DNA from: Azospirillum oryzae
GTDB lineage: Bacteria > Pseudomonadota > Alphaproteobacteria > Azospirillales > Azospirillaceae
Assembly: GCF_900177515.1 (NCBI RefSeq)
Contig: NZ_FXAK01000007.1
Location: 2,278,501 to 2,342,500, forward strand
Direction: 5' to 3'
Length of the DNA: 64,000 bases
Shown: positions 18,074-27,298 of the stretch, in pieces
Position numbering within the stretch: the stretch's first letter is position 1
Layout of the letters: every line of letters begins with the position of its first letter
Made by a program: the position numbers and the translations under genes
Notes under the pieces: generated by a model
Database searches by the model: none
What the model was told of the DNA's origin: nothing
The model's input: only the letters and a program-made list of their open reading frames with translations

Positions 18074-18243
18074 CCCCGCCTCCGCCCGGCCTCAATCGAG
18101 AGTACGGAGAGAGTGGGCGGACGTACGGCGGGCGCACAGGCCCGCGAAGGGCGATGCGGCGAAAGACGGGGCGGGAGCCGCCGGGGTACTCCACCACCGC
18201 CCCGCTACCGCCCGACCGGTCGGGCTTGGCAGAGCGGGGATGG

Positions 18244-19992
18244 TTATTCGGTGGGGATATCGGCCCTGGGCGGGCGGCGGTCCTTGACGATGGACAGCGG
18301 CACGTCGTCGGCCGCGATCTCCAGGATCGGATGGCCGTCCAGCAGCGACGGGCAGCGCTTCACCTGGGTGAAGGCCAGGAAGAAGTCGGCCTTGCGCCAG
18401 TCCGGCTCGATCCCGTTGACCAGACGCAGCCAGGGCGGCAGTTCGAACCGCACCGCCAGCGTGTTGCCGCAGACGGTCAGCGTATACTGGCGCGGCGGCG
18501 CGTGACCATCATTCTCACGCTCGACATACTCGATCAGTTCCTGCAGGGCCTCGTGCAGGGAATTGCCCCAGTAATCCAGCTCGAACTTGCCGTCGGCGCC
18601 CCGTACGCCTCCGACGAACTGGTTGTAGTACACGTACTGGTTCGGGTGCATGGCGCCCAGCTGCCACGCGTACACCACGCCGACCACGGTCATCGCCGCG
18701 GCGAAGGTCTGCCCCAGCGCCCGGCCGCCGCGCTGGCACAGCGTCCACAGCCGGTCGGCGGCGATGGCCGCCATCACCACCATGGGCGGGGCTAGGAACA
18801 GGAAATGGCGGATGCCGTTGTAGACCGACGGCCGCATCAGCACGAACAGCAGGATCGGCAGGAAGCCCGCCAGAACCAGCGGCGTGTAGCGGACGACCGT
18901 GAAGGCGCCGGTCCGCCGCCAGCCGCCGCGCACCAGCCAGACCGCCGCCATCACCACCGCCACACCGACGCCGATCACCACCGCCTCCGGCAGCTTCACC
19001 GCCAGATAGACCGGCAGGTACAGCGCCGGCGGCGCGTTGGAATGGACCAGCTCGCCCATGAACAGCGTCTGGATGTCGATGGGGAAATGGGAGACGACGC
19101 GCAGGGCCTCCAACGGGTTGCGGAACGGCCGCTGCACCACCCAGGGCCAGAACACCGCCATGATGCCATAGGCGACGGGAATCGCCGGCCACAGGCTGAG
19201 GAAGGCGCGCCGCGCATCGACCAGCGCCCAGCGCCGGCCCTCCTGCTGCGTCACCAGCGCGAAATGCATCGCCATGGCGACCGCCAGATAGAAGCCGGCC
19301 AGCACCGCGCCGACGCGGATCGCCAGGGTCAGGCCCAGCACCAGCCCGAACTTCAGCACCGCGCTGCGGCTCGGCCGCGGCATCTGCTTCAGGATGCGGG
19401 TGGCGAAATAGAGCGTCCACACCATGCCGGCCGCGAAGGGCACGTCCTTGGTGTTGTTGAACATGGCACCATAATAGACGCCGCTCAGCGACAGCAGCGC
19501 CGCCGCGATGAAGCCGGCGCGCGGACCGGCCAGCAGCCGGGTGTAGCGCCATGTCCCGGCAATGCCCAGCACGCCCACCAGAGCACAGAGCAGGTGCCGC
19601 GTCTCATACTCCTCGAAGGGAGAGAAGGGCACGACCACGGCGGTGACGAGGTCGAACAGACCGCCGTAATAGGCCAGATCCTTGAAATGGAAGGCCGACC
19701 GGTCCTGGAAGCCGCTGAGGTAGTAGGACAGCAGCTTCTTGCCGTAGATGTGCTGCACCTCCTCGTCCGTGCTGATGCCGTAGCTGAGGAAGGTCAGCGC
19801 GGCGAGGATCAACAGGCCGAGCAGGAGCGCGCGCGACAGCCCGTCCCACAGCGCCGCCTCGCCGCGCGGCAGCACGACGACGCCGGCGCCGCCGGTGGAC
19901 GGCGCGGCCGTCGCCACGGCGGGGCGGCGGGCAGAGGAAGTGGGGCCGCCGACGGTATCTCCGTCGTCGCGCAGGCCGGTCTCGACGCTCAT
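18244..19992 (-). CDS. Glycosyltransferase family 39-like membrane protein
   Basis: Polytopic membrane glycosyltransferase (582 aa) of the PMT/ArnT-like GT-C fold: a disordered N-terminus, then about 10-12 hydrophobic helices starting LLLGLLILAALTFLSYGI. The acidic DEE motif in the first periplasmic loop (STDEEVQHIYG, about 75-85) is the expected GT-C catalytic region, and NTKDVPFA plus a C-terminal soluble domain follow. It uses a lipid-linked sugar donor, and the acceptor is unknown. Its ATG overlaps the stop of the upstream GT2 gene (ATGA), so the two are translationally coupled. This arrangement fits a GT2 that makes polyprenyl-phosphate-sugar and a GT-C enzyme that uses it. Confidence 0.82.
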   Translation of the reverse strand: MSVETGLRDDGDTVGGPTSSARRPAVATAAPSTGGAGVVVLPRGEAALWDGLSRALLLGLLILAALTFLSYGISTDEEVQHIYGKKLLSYYLSGFQDRSAFHFKDLAYYGGLFDLVTAVVVPFSPFEEYETRHLLCALVGVLGIAGTWRYTRLLAGPRAGFIAAALLSLSGVYYGAMFNNTKDVPFAAGMVWTLYFATRILKQMPRPSRSAVLKFGLVLGLTLAIRVGAVLAGFYLAVAMAMHFALVTQQEGRRWALVDARRAFLSLWPAIPVAYGIMAVFWPWVVQRPFRNPLEALRVVSHFPIDIQTLFMGELVHSNAPPALYLPVYLAVKLPEAVVIGVGVAVVMAAVWLVRGGWRRTGAFTVVRYTPLVLAGFLPILLFVLMRPSVYNGIRHFLFLAPPMVVMAAIAADRLWTLCQRGGRALGQTFAAAMTVVGVVYAWQLGAMHPNQYVYYNQFVGGVRGADGKFELDYWGNSLHEALQELIEYVERENDGHAPPRQYTLTVCGNTLAVRFELPPWLRLVNGIEPDWRKADFFLAFTQVKRCPSLLDGHPILEIAADDVPLSIVKDRRPPRADIPTE

Positions 19993-21113
19993 CGGCGCTG
20001 CTCCCGCCCCACTGATCCGCCGACGGGATCGAACTCATGATCCTCCCGGCCATCCGCCGGGCCGAAGCCGTGGGCCGATCGCACGATGAACAGCGGCCGC
20101 CCCTTCACCTCGGCGAAGACACGGCCGAGATAGTCGCCGATGATGCCCAGCGTGATCAGCTGGATGCCACCCAGGAACAGCACCGCAACCAGCAGCGATT
20201 CATAGCCCGGCACGTCGATGCCGTGGACCAGCGTGCGGATCAGGCGGATGATGATGTAGACGAAGGCGACGCCCGAAACCGCCATCCCGACCAGGCTCCA
20301 CACCCGCAGGGGGAAGGTGGAAAAGGCGGTCAGCCCATCGAAGGACAGGCGCAGCAGCTTGACGAAGCCCCATTTGGTATCGCCGCCGGCGCGCTCCCCC
20401 TGTTCATAGGGGATGGCAGCCTGGCGGAAGCCAACCCAGGCGAAGATGCCCTTCATGAAGCGCGTGCGCTCCGGCATCCGGTTGATGACCTCGACGACGC
20501 GGCGGTCCATCAGGCGGAAATCGCCGACCTCGCGCGGAAGCTTGATCTCCGACAGATGGTCGAAGACCCAGTAGAACAACCGGGCGAACAGCCGGTGCTT
20601 CAGGCTCTGCCCGACACGGGCATGGCGCACGGCGACGACCACATCGAATCCTTCGCGCCATTTGGCGATAAAGGCCGGCAGCAGTTCCGGCGGATGCTGC
20701 AGGTCGGCATCCATCGGCACCACGGCATCGCCGGTGGTGTGGCTCAGGCCGGCGGACAGCGCCAATTCCTTGCCGAAATTGCGCGACAGATCGACCACCT
20801 TCACCCGCGGCTCGCGGTCATGGACGTCCAGCAGCCGGTCGATGGTGTCGTCGCGGCTGCCATCGTTGACGCAGACCACCTCCCAATCCATGTCCAGCCC
20901 GTCCAGTACCGGGACCAACCGGGCGAACAGCGCCTCGATGTTGGGACCTTCGTTATAGAAGGGAATGACGACCGACAGGCAGCCGCGCCGCGGACGGCCC
21001 GACCTGTTCGCCGGAGGCCGGTTCGCCGATGGAAGGACCTCGCCCTCAAGGCGGACGGGAGCGGTGCGGACCTCCGGAGAAGCCGCGGAAAGGGGCGCGT
21101 CGGGAATGGACAT
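19989..21113 (-). CDS. Glycosyltransferase family 2 (polyprenyl-phosphate sugar transferase type)
   Basis: GT2 enzyme (374 aa from ATG 21113; 402 if ATG 21197 is used, neither with a strong ribosome-binding site). The GT-A domain shows LSVVIPFYNEGPNIEAL, VNDGSRDDT, the DXD-like PMDADLQHPPE and a GDFRLMDRR segment, as in GtrB/ArnC/DPM1-like proteins. Two C-terminal membrane helices follow (VWSLVGMAVSGVAFVYIIIRL and LLVAVLFLGGIQLITLGIIGDYLGR). This architecture belongs to transferases that load a sugar onto undecaprenyl phosphate. It is directly followed by the coupled GT39-like gene. Confidence 0.88.
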   Translation of the reverse strand: MSIPDAPLSAASPEVRTAPVRLEGEVLPSANRPPANRSGRPRRGCLSVVIPFYNEGPNIEALFARLVPVLDGLDMDWEVVCVNDGSRDDTIDRLLDVHDREPRVKVVDLSRNFGKELALSAGLSHTTGDAVVPMDADLQHPPELLPAFIAKWREGFDVVVAVRHARVGQSLKHRLFARLFYWVFDHLSEIKLPREVGDFRLMDRRVVEVINRMPERTRFMKGIFAWVGFRQAAIPYEQGERAGGDTKWGFVKLLRLSFDGLTAFSTFPLRVWSLVGMAVSGVAFVYIIIRLIRTLVHGIDVPGYESLLVAVLFLGGIQLITLGIIGDYLGRVFAEVKGRPLFIVRSAHGFGPADGREDHEFDPVGGSVGREQRR

Positions 21114-21544
21114 GGCCAGCCGTCGGGTCAATGCGTCAGGGACCGGGAGATGAAGGGATCGGCGACGACCCCGGTCGGCCGCTGCGCCCTTCGGCATATA
21201 TCACGATACGGGGGGATGTTCAAAATGCCTCTCCTGTGACCGCCACGGCACAAAAAATGGCCTGTTCGCCCGTGAAAGCGTCCGGACCCTGGTCACCTGC
21301 GATCCGACGAAACAGGCAAACATCCGCCGTTGCCGTTTATTCCACGGTGGCGGAACGGCCGCATTCCCCTACGTCACCCATCGGTCTCTCCGGTTGCCCG
21401 CACACACAACCGCACCATACGGGGGCATGTGGCACGCTTTCTGAAACAGGTCGCAATGCCTGACCCTTTCGGCTCGTTCCCAAAAAAGCGTTGGGGCCCG
21501 AACAGGCGTCGGGCAACGTCCCTGTGCCGACGGAGGCCTCGACC
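21114..21544. other. Divergent intergenic region GT2 / chemoreceptor
   Basis: About 430 bp between the GT2 start and the MCP start. It must contain both promoters. I see no conserved gene, tRNA, repeat-family member or clear sigma-28-type element in it. Confidence 0.5.
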
Positions 21545-23554
21545 ATGAGCCTTTTCAATCGCTTTTCCGTAGGAAGCAAGATCACGGCGGCCAGCGCCGG
21601 CATCCTGGTGTTCCTGGTGCTGATCGGCGGTATCGGCATCGCGGCCCTGTCGGAGGCCGGCGGCGCCGTGGACACCTACCGGCGGCTCGGCCAGCAGACC
21701 AACGAGCTGGGACGCCTCCAGGCCCTGATGCTGGAGATGCGCCAGCAGGCGACCCGCTTCCTGCTGACCGGCGATGCGGAGGTCGGCGCCACCGTCCGCC
21801 GCACCGCGGAGGATGCGGCGCAGACCATCGACAAGGCCCGCGCCCTGTTCACCGATCCCGCGCTGCTTCAGACCGCCGACCATATGGCGCAGGAGATCGC
21901 CCAGTATCGGGAAGCCTTCGCCGCCATGATGGAGTTCCAGGACCAGCGCAGCAAGGCCATCGCCGACTTGGACGAGATCGGGCCGCGGCTGGAAACCGCG
22001 CTGGACGGCATCATGGACAGCGCCGGCGCGGCGGGCGACACCGACGCCGCCTATCTGGCGGGCATGGCGCTGCGCCACATGCTGTCGGCCCGCATCTCGG
22101 CGACGCGCTACAATGTCGACGGCACGCTGGCGCTGGCCAGCCAGACCCGGTCTCAGTTCACCGACGCCGCCAGCCGCGGCGGTGCGATGATGGCGAAGCT
22201 GACCGACCTGGACCGCCGCAAGATGGCGATGTCCTATACCGCCATGCTGCGCGTCTACATCACCGGCTTCAACGCCGTGGTCAAGGCCACCACCGAGCGC
22301 GACCGGCTGGTCAACGAGGTGCTGATCCCCGTCGGCGATTCCATCGCCAGCGAGGCGGAGCAGCTGACGGAAGCCAGCGTCGGCCACCAGAAGGATCTGG
22401 GCATGGCGACCGGCGCCTTCCTCGACAAGGCGCGCGGCGGGATGGTGCTTGCGTCGCTGGTCGCCGTGGTCCTGGGTCTGGCGACGGCGCTGCTGATCGG
22501 CCGCGGCCTGTCGCGGCCGGTTGTGGCGATGACCGACCGCATGACCCGGCTGGCCGGCGGCGACCGCAGCGTCGACATCCCCGGCCTGGACCGCGCCGAC
22601 GAGATCGGCGGCATGGCGAAAGCACTGCAGGTGTTCAAGGACAGCCTGATCGAGAGCGACCGGCTGGCCGAGACCCAGCGCGCCGACCATGCGGCGCAGC
22701 GGGGACGCGGCGAACGCATCGACCGGCTGACCCAGGAGTTCGACCGGCTGGTGCTGCAGGCGCTGGGCCGGGTCTCGGCGGCGGCGACCCAGCTTCAGGC
22801 GACCGCCCAAACCATGTCCGCCACCGCGGAGCAGACCACCCGGCAGGCCGATGCGGTCGCCAGCGCCTCCAATGAAGCGACCGGCAACGTGGAGACGGTG
22901 GCCGCCGCGACGGAGGAACTGACCGCCTCGATCGCCGAGATCGGCCGGCAGGTGGCGGAAAGCACCCGCATCGCCGGTCAGGCGGTCGCCACCGCCGAGA
23001 AGACCGACGGCACCGTCCGCGGTCTGGTCGACGCCGCCCAGCGCATCGGCGAGGTGGTGCAGCTGATCACCGATATCGCCAGCCAGACCAACCTTCTCGC
23101 CCTGAACGCCACCATCGAGGCGGCGCGCGCCGGCGAGGCGGGCAAGGGCTTCGCCGTGGTGGCGTCGGAGGTCAAGAACCTCGCCAGTCAGACCGCCAAG
23201 GCGACGGAGGAGATCGGCAGCCAGATCGCCGGCATTCAGGAGATCAGCCGGCAGGCCGCCGGCGCCATCGCCGAGATCGGCCGGGTGATCGCGGAGATCA
23301 GCCACATCTCCACCACCATCGCCGCCGCGGTGGAGGAACAGGGCGCCGCCACCAAGGAGATCAGCCGCAACGTCCAGCAGGCGGCGCGCGGCACGCAGCA
23401 GGTGTCCGGCAACATCGCCGGCGTGTCGGAGGCCGCGGCCTCCACCGGCGATGCCTCGCGCGAGGTGCTGACCGCCGCCGACGGGCTGAACCACGAGGCG
23501 ACCGACCTGCGCGGCTTCGTGTCGCGCTTCCTGGCCGAAATGCGCGCCGCGTAA
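21545..23554 (+). CDS. Methyl-accepting chemotaxis protein
   Basis: Transmembrane chemoreceptor (669 aa). TM1 is at about 14-36 (ITAASAGILVFLVLIGGIGIAAL). A long all-helical periplasmic sensor of about 260 residues follows, possibly of the bimodular helical type; then TM2 (VLASLVAVVLGLATALLIGRGL, about 300-322), a HAMP domain (SRPVVAMTDRMTRLAGGDRSVDIPG) and the cytoplasmic signalling domain, whose hairpin tip reads QTNLLALNATIEAARAGEAGKGFAVVASEV. There is no C-terminal CheR/CheB-tethering pentapeptide. GGAGG lies 8 bases before the ATG. It stands alone, far from the che operon at 60.7 kb, as is common for receptors in motile alphaproteobacteria. Confidence 0.95.
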   Translation: MSLFNRFSVGSKITAASAGILVFLVLIGGIGIAALSEAGGAVDTYRRLGQQTNELGRLQALMLEMRQQATRFLLTGDAEVGATVRRTAEDAAQTIDKARALFTDPALLQTADHMAQEIAQYREAFAAMMEFQDQRSKAIADLDEIGPRLETALDGIMDSAGAAGDTDAAYLAGMALRHMLSARISATRYNVDGTLALASQTRSQFTDAASRGGAMMAKLTDLDRRKMAMSYTAMLRVYITGFNAVVKATTERDRLVNEVLIPVGDSIASEAEQLTEASVGHQKDLGMATGAFLDKARGGMVLASLVAVVLGLATALLIGRGLSRPVVAMTDRMTRLAGGDRSVDIPGLDRADEIGGMAKALQVFKDSLIESDRLAETQRADHAAQRGRGERIDRLTQEFDRLVLQALGRVSAAATQLQATAQTMSATAEQTTRQADAVASASNEATGNVETVAAATEELTASIAEIGRQVAESTRIAGQAVATAEKTDGTVRGLVDAAQRIGEVVQLITDIASQTNLLALNATIEAARAGEAGKGFAVVASEVKNLASQTAKATEEIGSQIAGIQEISRQAAGAIAEIGRVIAEISHISTTIAAAVEEQGAATKEISRNVQQAARGTQQVSGNIAGVSEAAASTGDASREVLTAADGLNHEATDLRGFVSRFLAEMRAA

Positions 23555-23592
23555 GAAACGGCACCGATCTTCAGCGCTGCGGTGACAGTTAT

Positions 23593-23641
23593 GGCGCCGG
23601 CAGGACCCGAATGGACCGGGGCTTGCCGGCGCCCTTCTTCT
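23593..23641 (+). terminator. Terminator after the chemoreceptor gene
   Basis: Perfect 10-bp stem GGCGCCGGCA/TGCCGGCGCC with an inner CCCG/CGGG pairing, followed by CTTCTTCT. Confidence 0.65.
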
Positions 23642-23714
23642 GGCGGGCAGCTCTGCTCCTTTGTCCGGTTACTTTCCCCTTGCGCCACGCCGCCCCCTTG
23701 GGCACATAGGCGCC

Positions 23715-24389
23715 ATGATCCTGACCCCCATCGCCATCGACGACATGCCGAAGGCCATCGCCGCCTTCGACGCCCACTTGGACGGCCACGCCCAAGCGCG
23801 GGCCGCCTTCCGCCGCATTGCCTCCACCTGGCCGGTGCGGCCGGCGGACGAGCCCGGCGGCGGCGTCGACACGCCGGCCCACCGGGCCGACGCGGTGCGG
23901 TTGGCCCATGCCCACGGCATCGACACGCTGGACGAGCCGCCGAGCCGCTCCTTCATGTGGGACGGCAAGGTGATCCGCACCGATGTCGAGGCGACGGTGA
24001 TCGTGCATGAGGTGGCGCACTGGCTGTGCGCGGCGCCGGAGCGGCGGACGCTGATCGATTACGGCCTGGGCCCCGGCCCGGAGACCACCGCCCGCAAGGA
24101 GGCTCGCGCCGACAAGCGCCTGTGCTTCGAGGACTGCATGCACGAGGAGCAGCAGACTTCCCTGCTCGGCGTGCTGTGGGAGGTCGAGCTGGGTCAGCCG
24201 GGAATCCTGGCCTTCCTGGAGCAGAACTGGATGGAGCATTGGGAGCGGCCGAGCACCGCCGCCTTCTTCATCCGTCACGCCGAGGAACTGTTCACCCGCG
24301 GCCTGATCGACGCCGACGGCCGCCCGACAACGGCGCGCGACTGGGCGGATGCCCGCCAGGGTGCCCGGGTGCTTTCCCCGCAGTTTTAA
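23715..24389 (+). CDS. EpmC-like (elongation factor P hydroxylase family) protein
   Basis: A 224-residue protein with HEVAHW at 98-103 (HExxH, a metal-ligand motif), then RRTLIDYGLGP (about 111-120) and FEDCMHEEQQTSLLG (about 138-151). This order (HExxHWC, RR-(E/T)-L-(V/I)-D-(F/Y)-G, then FE...E...Q) matches EpmC/YfcM, the hydroxylase that finishes EF-P beta-lysinylation in E. coli. The N-terminal 60 residues differ from EpmC. No epmA, epmB or efp is nearby, and alphaproteobacteria do not all use this EF-P modification, so the true substrate could be another protein. The ATG has only a weak AGG box. Confidence 0.6.
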   Translation: MILTPIAIDDMPKAIAAFDAHLDGHAQARAAFRRIASTWPVRPADEPGGGVDTPAHRADAVRLAHAHGIDTLDEPPSRSFMWDGKVIRTDVEATVIVHEVAHWLCAAPERRTLIDYGLGPGPETTARKEARADKRLCFEDCMHEEQQTSLLGVLWEVELGQPGILAFLEQNWMEHWERPSTAAFFIRHAEELFTRGLIDADGRPTTARDWADARQGARVLSPQF

Positions 24390-24489
24390 CGAGATTGCGG
24401 TGACCGTGTGCCGTCCGGCCGGGCCTCGGCTCACGGACGGCGCCGTCACGGCTGGCAAGATGCGCAAGCTGTCACGGAGCCAAAATGCG

Positions 24490-24519
24490 AAAGGCCGGCA
24501 CCCGAAGGTCCGGCCTTTT
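24490..24519. terminator. Hairpin terminator between EpmC-like gene and tRNA-Gly
   Basis: Stem AAAGGCCGG (24490-24498) pairs with CCGGCCTTT and is followed on the plus strand by a T-run ending near 24519. On the minus strand it also lies 3' of tRNA-Gly, so it can serve both transcripts. Confidence 0.7.
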
Positions 24520-24555
24520 GAGATCGCATGCTCCGGCGTAAAGACCGGAGGAAAC

Positions 24556-24630
24556 TGGAGCGGGCGAAGGGATTCGAACCCTCGACCCCAACCTTGGCAA
24601 GGTTGTGCTCTACCCCTGAGCTACGCCCGC
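24556..24630 (-). tRNA. tRNA-Gly (GCC)
   Basis: Full cloverleaf on the minus strand: acceptor GCGGGCG/CGCCCGC, D-arm GCTCAGGGGTAGAGC, anticodon loop centred on GCC, T-arm with GGTTCGAATCC. The 3' CCA is encoded (24556-24558). Confidence 0.97.
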
Positions 24631-24791
24631 GCTCCGTACCGCCTTCCAACCAACTCTTGCTTCAGCAACTTGTCGGTGCCGTCCGGCGGTGTGCGGCGGA
24701 CTATACTCATCGGCCGACGCAATGCAAGGGCCTTGTTTCAGATTTTTTCACCGGCTGGACGATTTTCCGCACAGCCGGTAAAAGGACTGTC

Positions 24792-25364
24792 ATGGACACC
24801 GCATCGCTCCCCCTTCCGGGCGCCTCCCTGCCAGATGGCGACGCGCCGCTGCCGACCTCTCCGGACCAGCTGCTGGCGCGGCTCGACGCGCTGGGCATCC
24901 GGGCGACCACGCACAGCCACCCGCCGCTGCACACGGTGGAGGAGAGCAAGGCCCTGCGCGGCGCCCTGCCCGGCGGCCATTGCAAGAACCTGTTCCTGAA
25001 GGACAAGAAGGACCAGCATTGGCTTGTGGTGGCGCTGGAGGATGCCAAGGTCGACCTGAACCGGCTGGACAAGGTCATCGGGTCGGCGCGGCTGTCCTTC
25101 GCCTCGGCGGAGCGGCTTTGGCGCTTCCTCGGCATCCGGCCGGGGTCGGTCACGCCCTTCGCCCTGGTCAACGACACCGAACGCAAGGTGCGCGTGGTCC
25201 TGCAGCAGGCGATGATGGAGCATGAGCTGCTGAACTATCATCCGCTGCTGAACGACCGCACCACGGCGATCCGGCGCGACGACCTGCTGCGCTTCATCCG
25301 CGCCTGCGGTCATGAACCGGCGATCGTCGAGTTCGGCCGCATGGAGGGCGACAGGGCGGACTGA
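24792..25364 (+). CDS. Prolyl-tRNA editing (YbaK/ProX) domain protein
   Basis: Free-standing trans-editing deacylase (190 aa) of the YbaK/INS superfamily, most like ProXp-ala/PrdX, which hydrolyses Ala-tRNA-Pro made in error by ProRS. ARLDALGIRATTHSHPPLHTVEESKAL at the N-terminus, then CKNLFLKDKKDQHWLVVA with the conserved K-N-L-F-L-K-D run, then GSVTPFALVND are hallmark motifs. AAGGA precedes the ATG; the frame upstream overlaps the tRNA-Gly and is not coding. It is a single-gene unit between tRNA-Gly and the CnoX-like gene. Confidence 0.9.
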   Translation: MDTASLPLPGASLPDGDAPLPTSPDQLLARLDALGIRATTHSHPPLHTVEESKALRGALPGGHCKNLFLKDKKDQHWLVVALEDAKVDLNRLDKVIGSARLSFASAERLWRFLGIRPGSVTPFALVNDTERKVRVVLQQAMMEHELLNYHPLLNDRTTAIRRDDLLRFIRACGHEPAIVEFGRMEGDRAD

Positions 25365-25388
25365 CCGGCAAGCGGGGGTTCCTCGCAC

Positions 25389-25440
25389 TGCTTGTCCATG
25401 CAATGCTTGCCCACGCAATGCTTGCCCATGCAATGCTTGC
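25389..25440 (+). repeat. 15-bp tandem repeat, about 3.5 copies
   Basis: The unit TGCTTGCCCATGCAA occurs at 25389-25403, 25404-25418 and 25419-25433, with a half unit to 25440; copies differ at one or two positions. It lies between the ProX-domain gene and the CnoX-like gene, in the likely leader of the latter. Each unit contains ATG and TGCA, so an open frame runs through it by chance. Confidence 0.85.
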
Positions 25441-25571
25441 TTGAGCCGGCTTGCGCGCTCACATATGTCGGCAACGACAGGGTTCGGACCGCCAGCGGCC
25501 GGACCGGCAACTCCATGGCCCACCGGGATGTCCTAATGGGCCAGGCATCACCAACGGGACCGAAACACGCC

Positions 25572-26525
25572 ATGTTCTCCATGCCCCCCGCCAACGGGTC
25601 CAAGCCCGCCGCTCCCGCCGCCCCCGGTGCCGCCGACATCGTCAAGGACAGCACTGACCGCGCCTTCATGGCGGACGTGATCGAGGCCTCGGCCGAGGTC
25701 CCGGTGATCGTCGATTTCTGGGCGCCCTGGTGCGGCCCCTGCAAGCAGTTGGGTCCGATCATCGAAAAGGTGGTGCGCGCCGCCAAGGGTGCGGTGCGCC
25801 TGGTGAAGATCGACACCGACGCCAACCCGATGATCGCCTCGCAACTGCGCGTGCAGTCGATCCCGGCGGTCTACGCCTTCTTCCAGGGCCGTCCGGTCGA
25901 CGGCTTCATGGGCGCCCTGCCGGAATCGCAGGTGAAGGCCTTCGTCGACAAGCTGGTGGCGCTGGCCAAGCAGGCCGGTGCCGGCGGTGGTGCCGACGAT
26001 ATGCTGGAGGAAGCTCTCGCCCAGGCCAAGGAGATGATGGAGGGCGGCGACCTGCAGGGCGCGCTCGACCTCTACAGCCAGATCATGCAGGCCGAGCCGG
26101 AGAACGCCCAGGCCTATGCCGGCATCATCCGCTGCCTGATCGCCGCCGGCGACCTGGAGAACGCCAAGCAGATGCTGGCCCAGGCCCCGGAAGCCATCGC
26201 CAAGGACAAGGAACTGGCCAACGTCCGCGCCTCTCTCGACGTGGCGGAGCAGGCTGCCAATGCCGGCCCGATTCCGGAGCTGATGGAGAAGGTCGCCCAC
26301 GATCCCAACGACCACGCTTCGCGCTTCGACCTCGCCATGGCGCTGTTCGCCGCCGGCAAGCGCGAGGCCGCGGTGGACGAGCTTCTGGAGATCTTCAAGC
26401 GCGACCGGACCTGGAACGACGACGGCGCCCGCAAGCAGTTGCTGAAGTTCTTCGAGGCGTTCGGTCATACCGATCCGCTGACGGTGAAGACCCGCCGCCG
26501 CCTGTCGACCATGATGTTCAGCTGA
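25572..26525 (+). CDS. CnoX/YbbN-type thioredoxin-TPR protein
   Basis: A 317-residue protein: thioredoxin domain (about 25-130) with the active-site WCGPCK retained, then a TPR-like helical domain built from repeats (EEALAQAKEMMEGGDLQGALDLYSQIM and following). E. coli CnoX has lost the catalytic cysteines and acts as a holdase that protects proteins from hypochlorite and hands them to GroEL. The version here keeps CxxC and so could also reduce disulfides, as in other alphaproteobacterial forms. I used MFSMPPANG at 25572; an ATG at 25536 and others inside the 15-bp tandem repeat are in frame but unlikely. The LON-domain gene follows 58 bp downstream. Confidence 0.88.
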   Translation: MFSMPPANGSKPAAPAAPGAADIVKDSTDRAFMADVIEASAEVPVIVDFWAPWCGPCKQLGPIIEKVVRAAKGAVRLVKIDTDANPMIASQLRVQSIPAVYAFFQGRPVDGFMGALPESQVKAFVDKLVALAKQAGAGGGADDMLEEALAQAKEMMEGGDLQGALDLYSQIMQAEPENAQAYAGIIRCLIAAGDLENAKQMLAQAPEAIAKDKELANVRASLDVAEQAANAGPIPELMEKVAHDPNDHASRFDLAMALFAAGKREAAVDELLEIFKRDRTWNDDGARKQLLKFFEAFGHTDPLTVKTRRRLSTMMFS

Positions 26526-26583
26526 GGCTTTTTCCGAAAACAGGACGGCTGTTCCATCGGCGAAGGGGTTCTATCTGATTGGC

Positions 26584-27252
26584 ATGACCAGAAACCCCTT
26601 CGACCCTGAGTTCAGCCAGTTGCCGGCGATGATGCCGATCTTCCCGCTGGCCGGCGTCCTGCTGCTGCCGCGGGCGCGGCTGCCGCTGAACATCTTCGAG
26701 CCGCGCTATCTCGCCATGGTCGAGGACGCGCTGGGCAGCGGCCGCATGATCGGCATGGTCCAGCCGCTCGACCCGGCGGGACGGGAGCGCGAGCCGGCCG
26801 TCTATTCCTGCGGCTGCGCCGGCCGCGTCACCAGCTTCGCCGAGACCGACGACGGCCGTTACCTCATCACCCTGACCGGAGTCGCCCGTTTCGAGATCGG
26901 ACGGGAGGTGGAGGGGGCGCGCGGCTATCGCCGGGTCGTTCCCGACTGGCGCCCGTTCCGCGCCGATCTGGAGCCCGAGGGCTGCGGCGACATCGACCGC
27001 AACCGGCTGCTCGGCGCGCTGAAGAGCTATTTCCGGGTTCAGGGCCTGTCGGTCGACTGGAAATCCATCGAATCGACGCTGGACGAGCGGCTCGTCAACT
27101 CGCTGGCCATGATCTGCCCCTTCACGCCCGGCGAAAAACAGGCGCTGCTGGAGGCCCCTACCCTGGCGGAACGCGGGAAGCTCTTGATCGGGCTGGTCGA
27201 GATGGCCATTCTCGACAGCCATGACGGGGACGGTCCGCCGCCCAAGCATTGA
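26584..27252 (+). CDS. LON N-terminal (substrate-binding) domain protein
   Basis: Stand-alone Lon N-domain protein (222 aa), without the ATPase or protease parts. LPAMMPIFPLAGVLLLPRARLPLNIFEPRYLAMVEDAL (about 13-50) is the family signature, and the rest follows the PUA-like fold with the MICPFTPGEKQALLEAPTLAERG helix near the end. Such proteins are often next to trxA/cnoX and Trm112 genes in alphaproteobacteria, as here. A chaperone or protein-quality-control role is inferred from that association. It belongs to the run cnoX-like/LON/Trm112/DUF971 on the plus strand. Confidence 0.9.
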   Translation: MTRNPFDPEFSQLPAMMPIFPLAGVLLLPRARLPLNIFEPRYLAMVEDALGSGRMIGMVQPLDPAGREREPAVYSCGCAGRVTSFAETDDGRYLITLTGVARFEIGREVEGARGYRRVVPDWRPFRADLEPEGCGDIDRNRLLGALKSYFRVQGLSVDWKSIESTLDERLVNSLAMICPFTPGEKQALLEAPTLAERGKLLIGLVEMAILDSHDGDGPPPKH

Positions 27253-27298
27253 CGGTCTTCCAATCACCGCCCTTCTTCCAATCATTATGAGACACGAG

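Noticed and set aside
25389..25440. Reading the 15-bp repeat as the N-terminus of the thioredoxin-TPR protein
   Set aside because: The frame is open through it by chance; the protein family starts downstream and the repeat lacks a ribosome-binding site.
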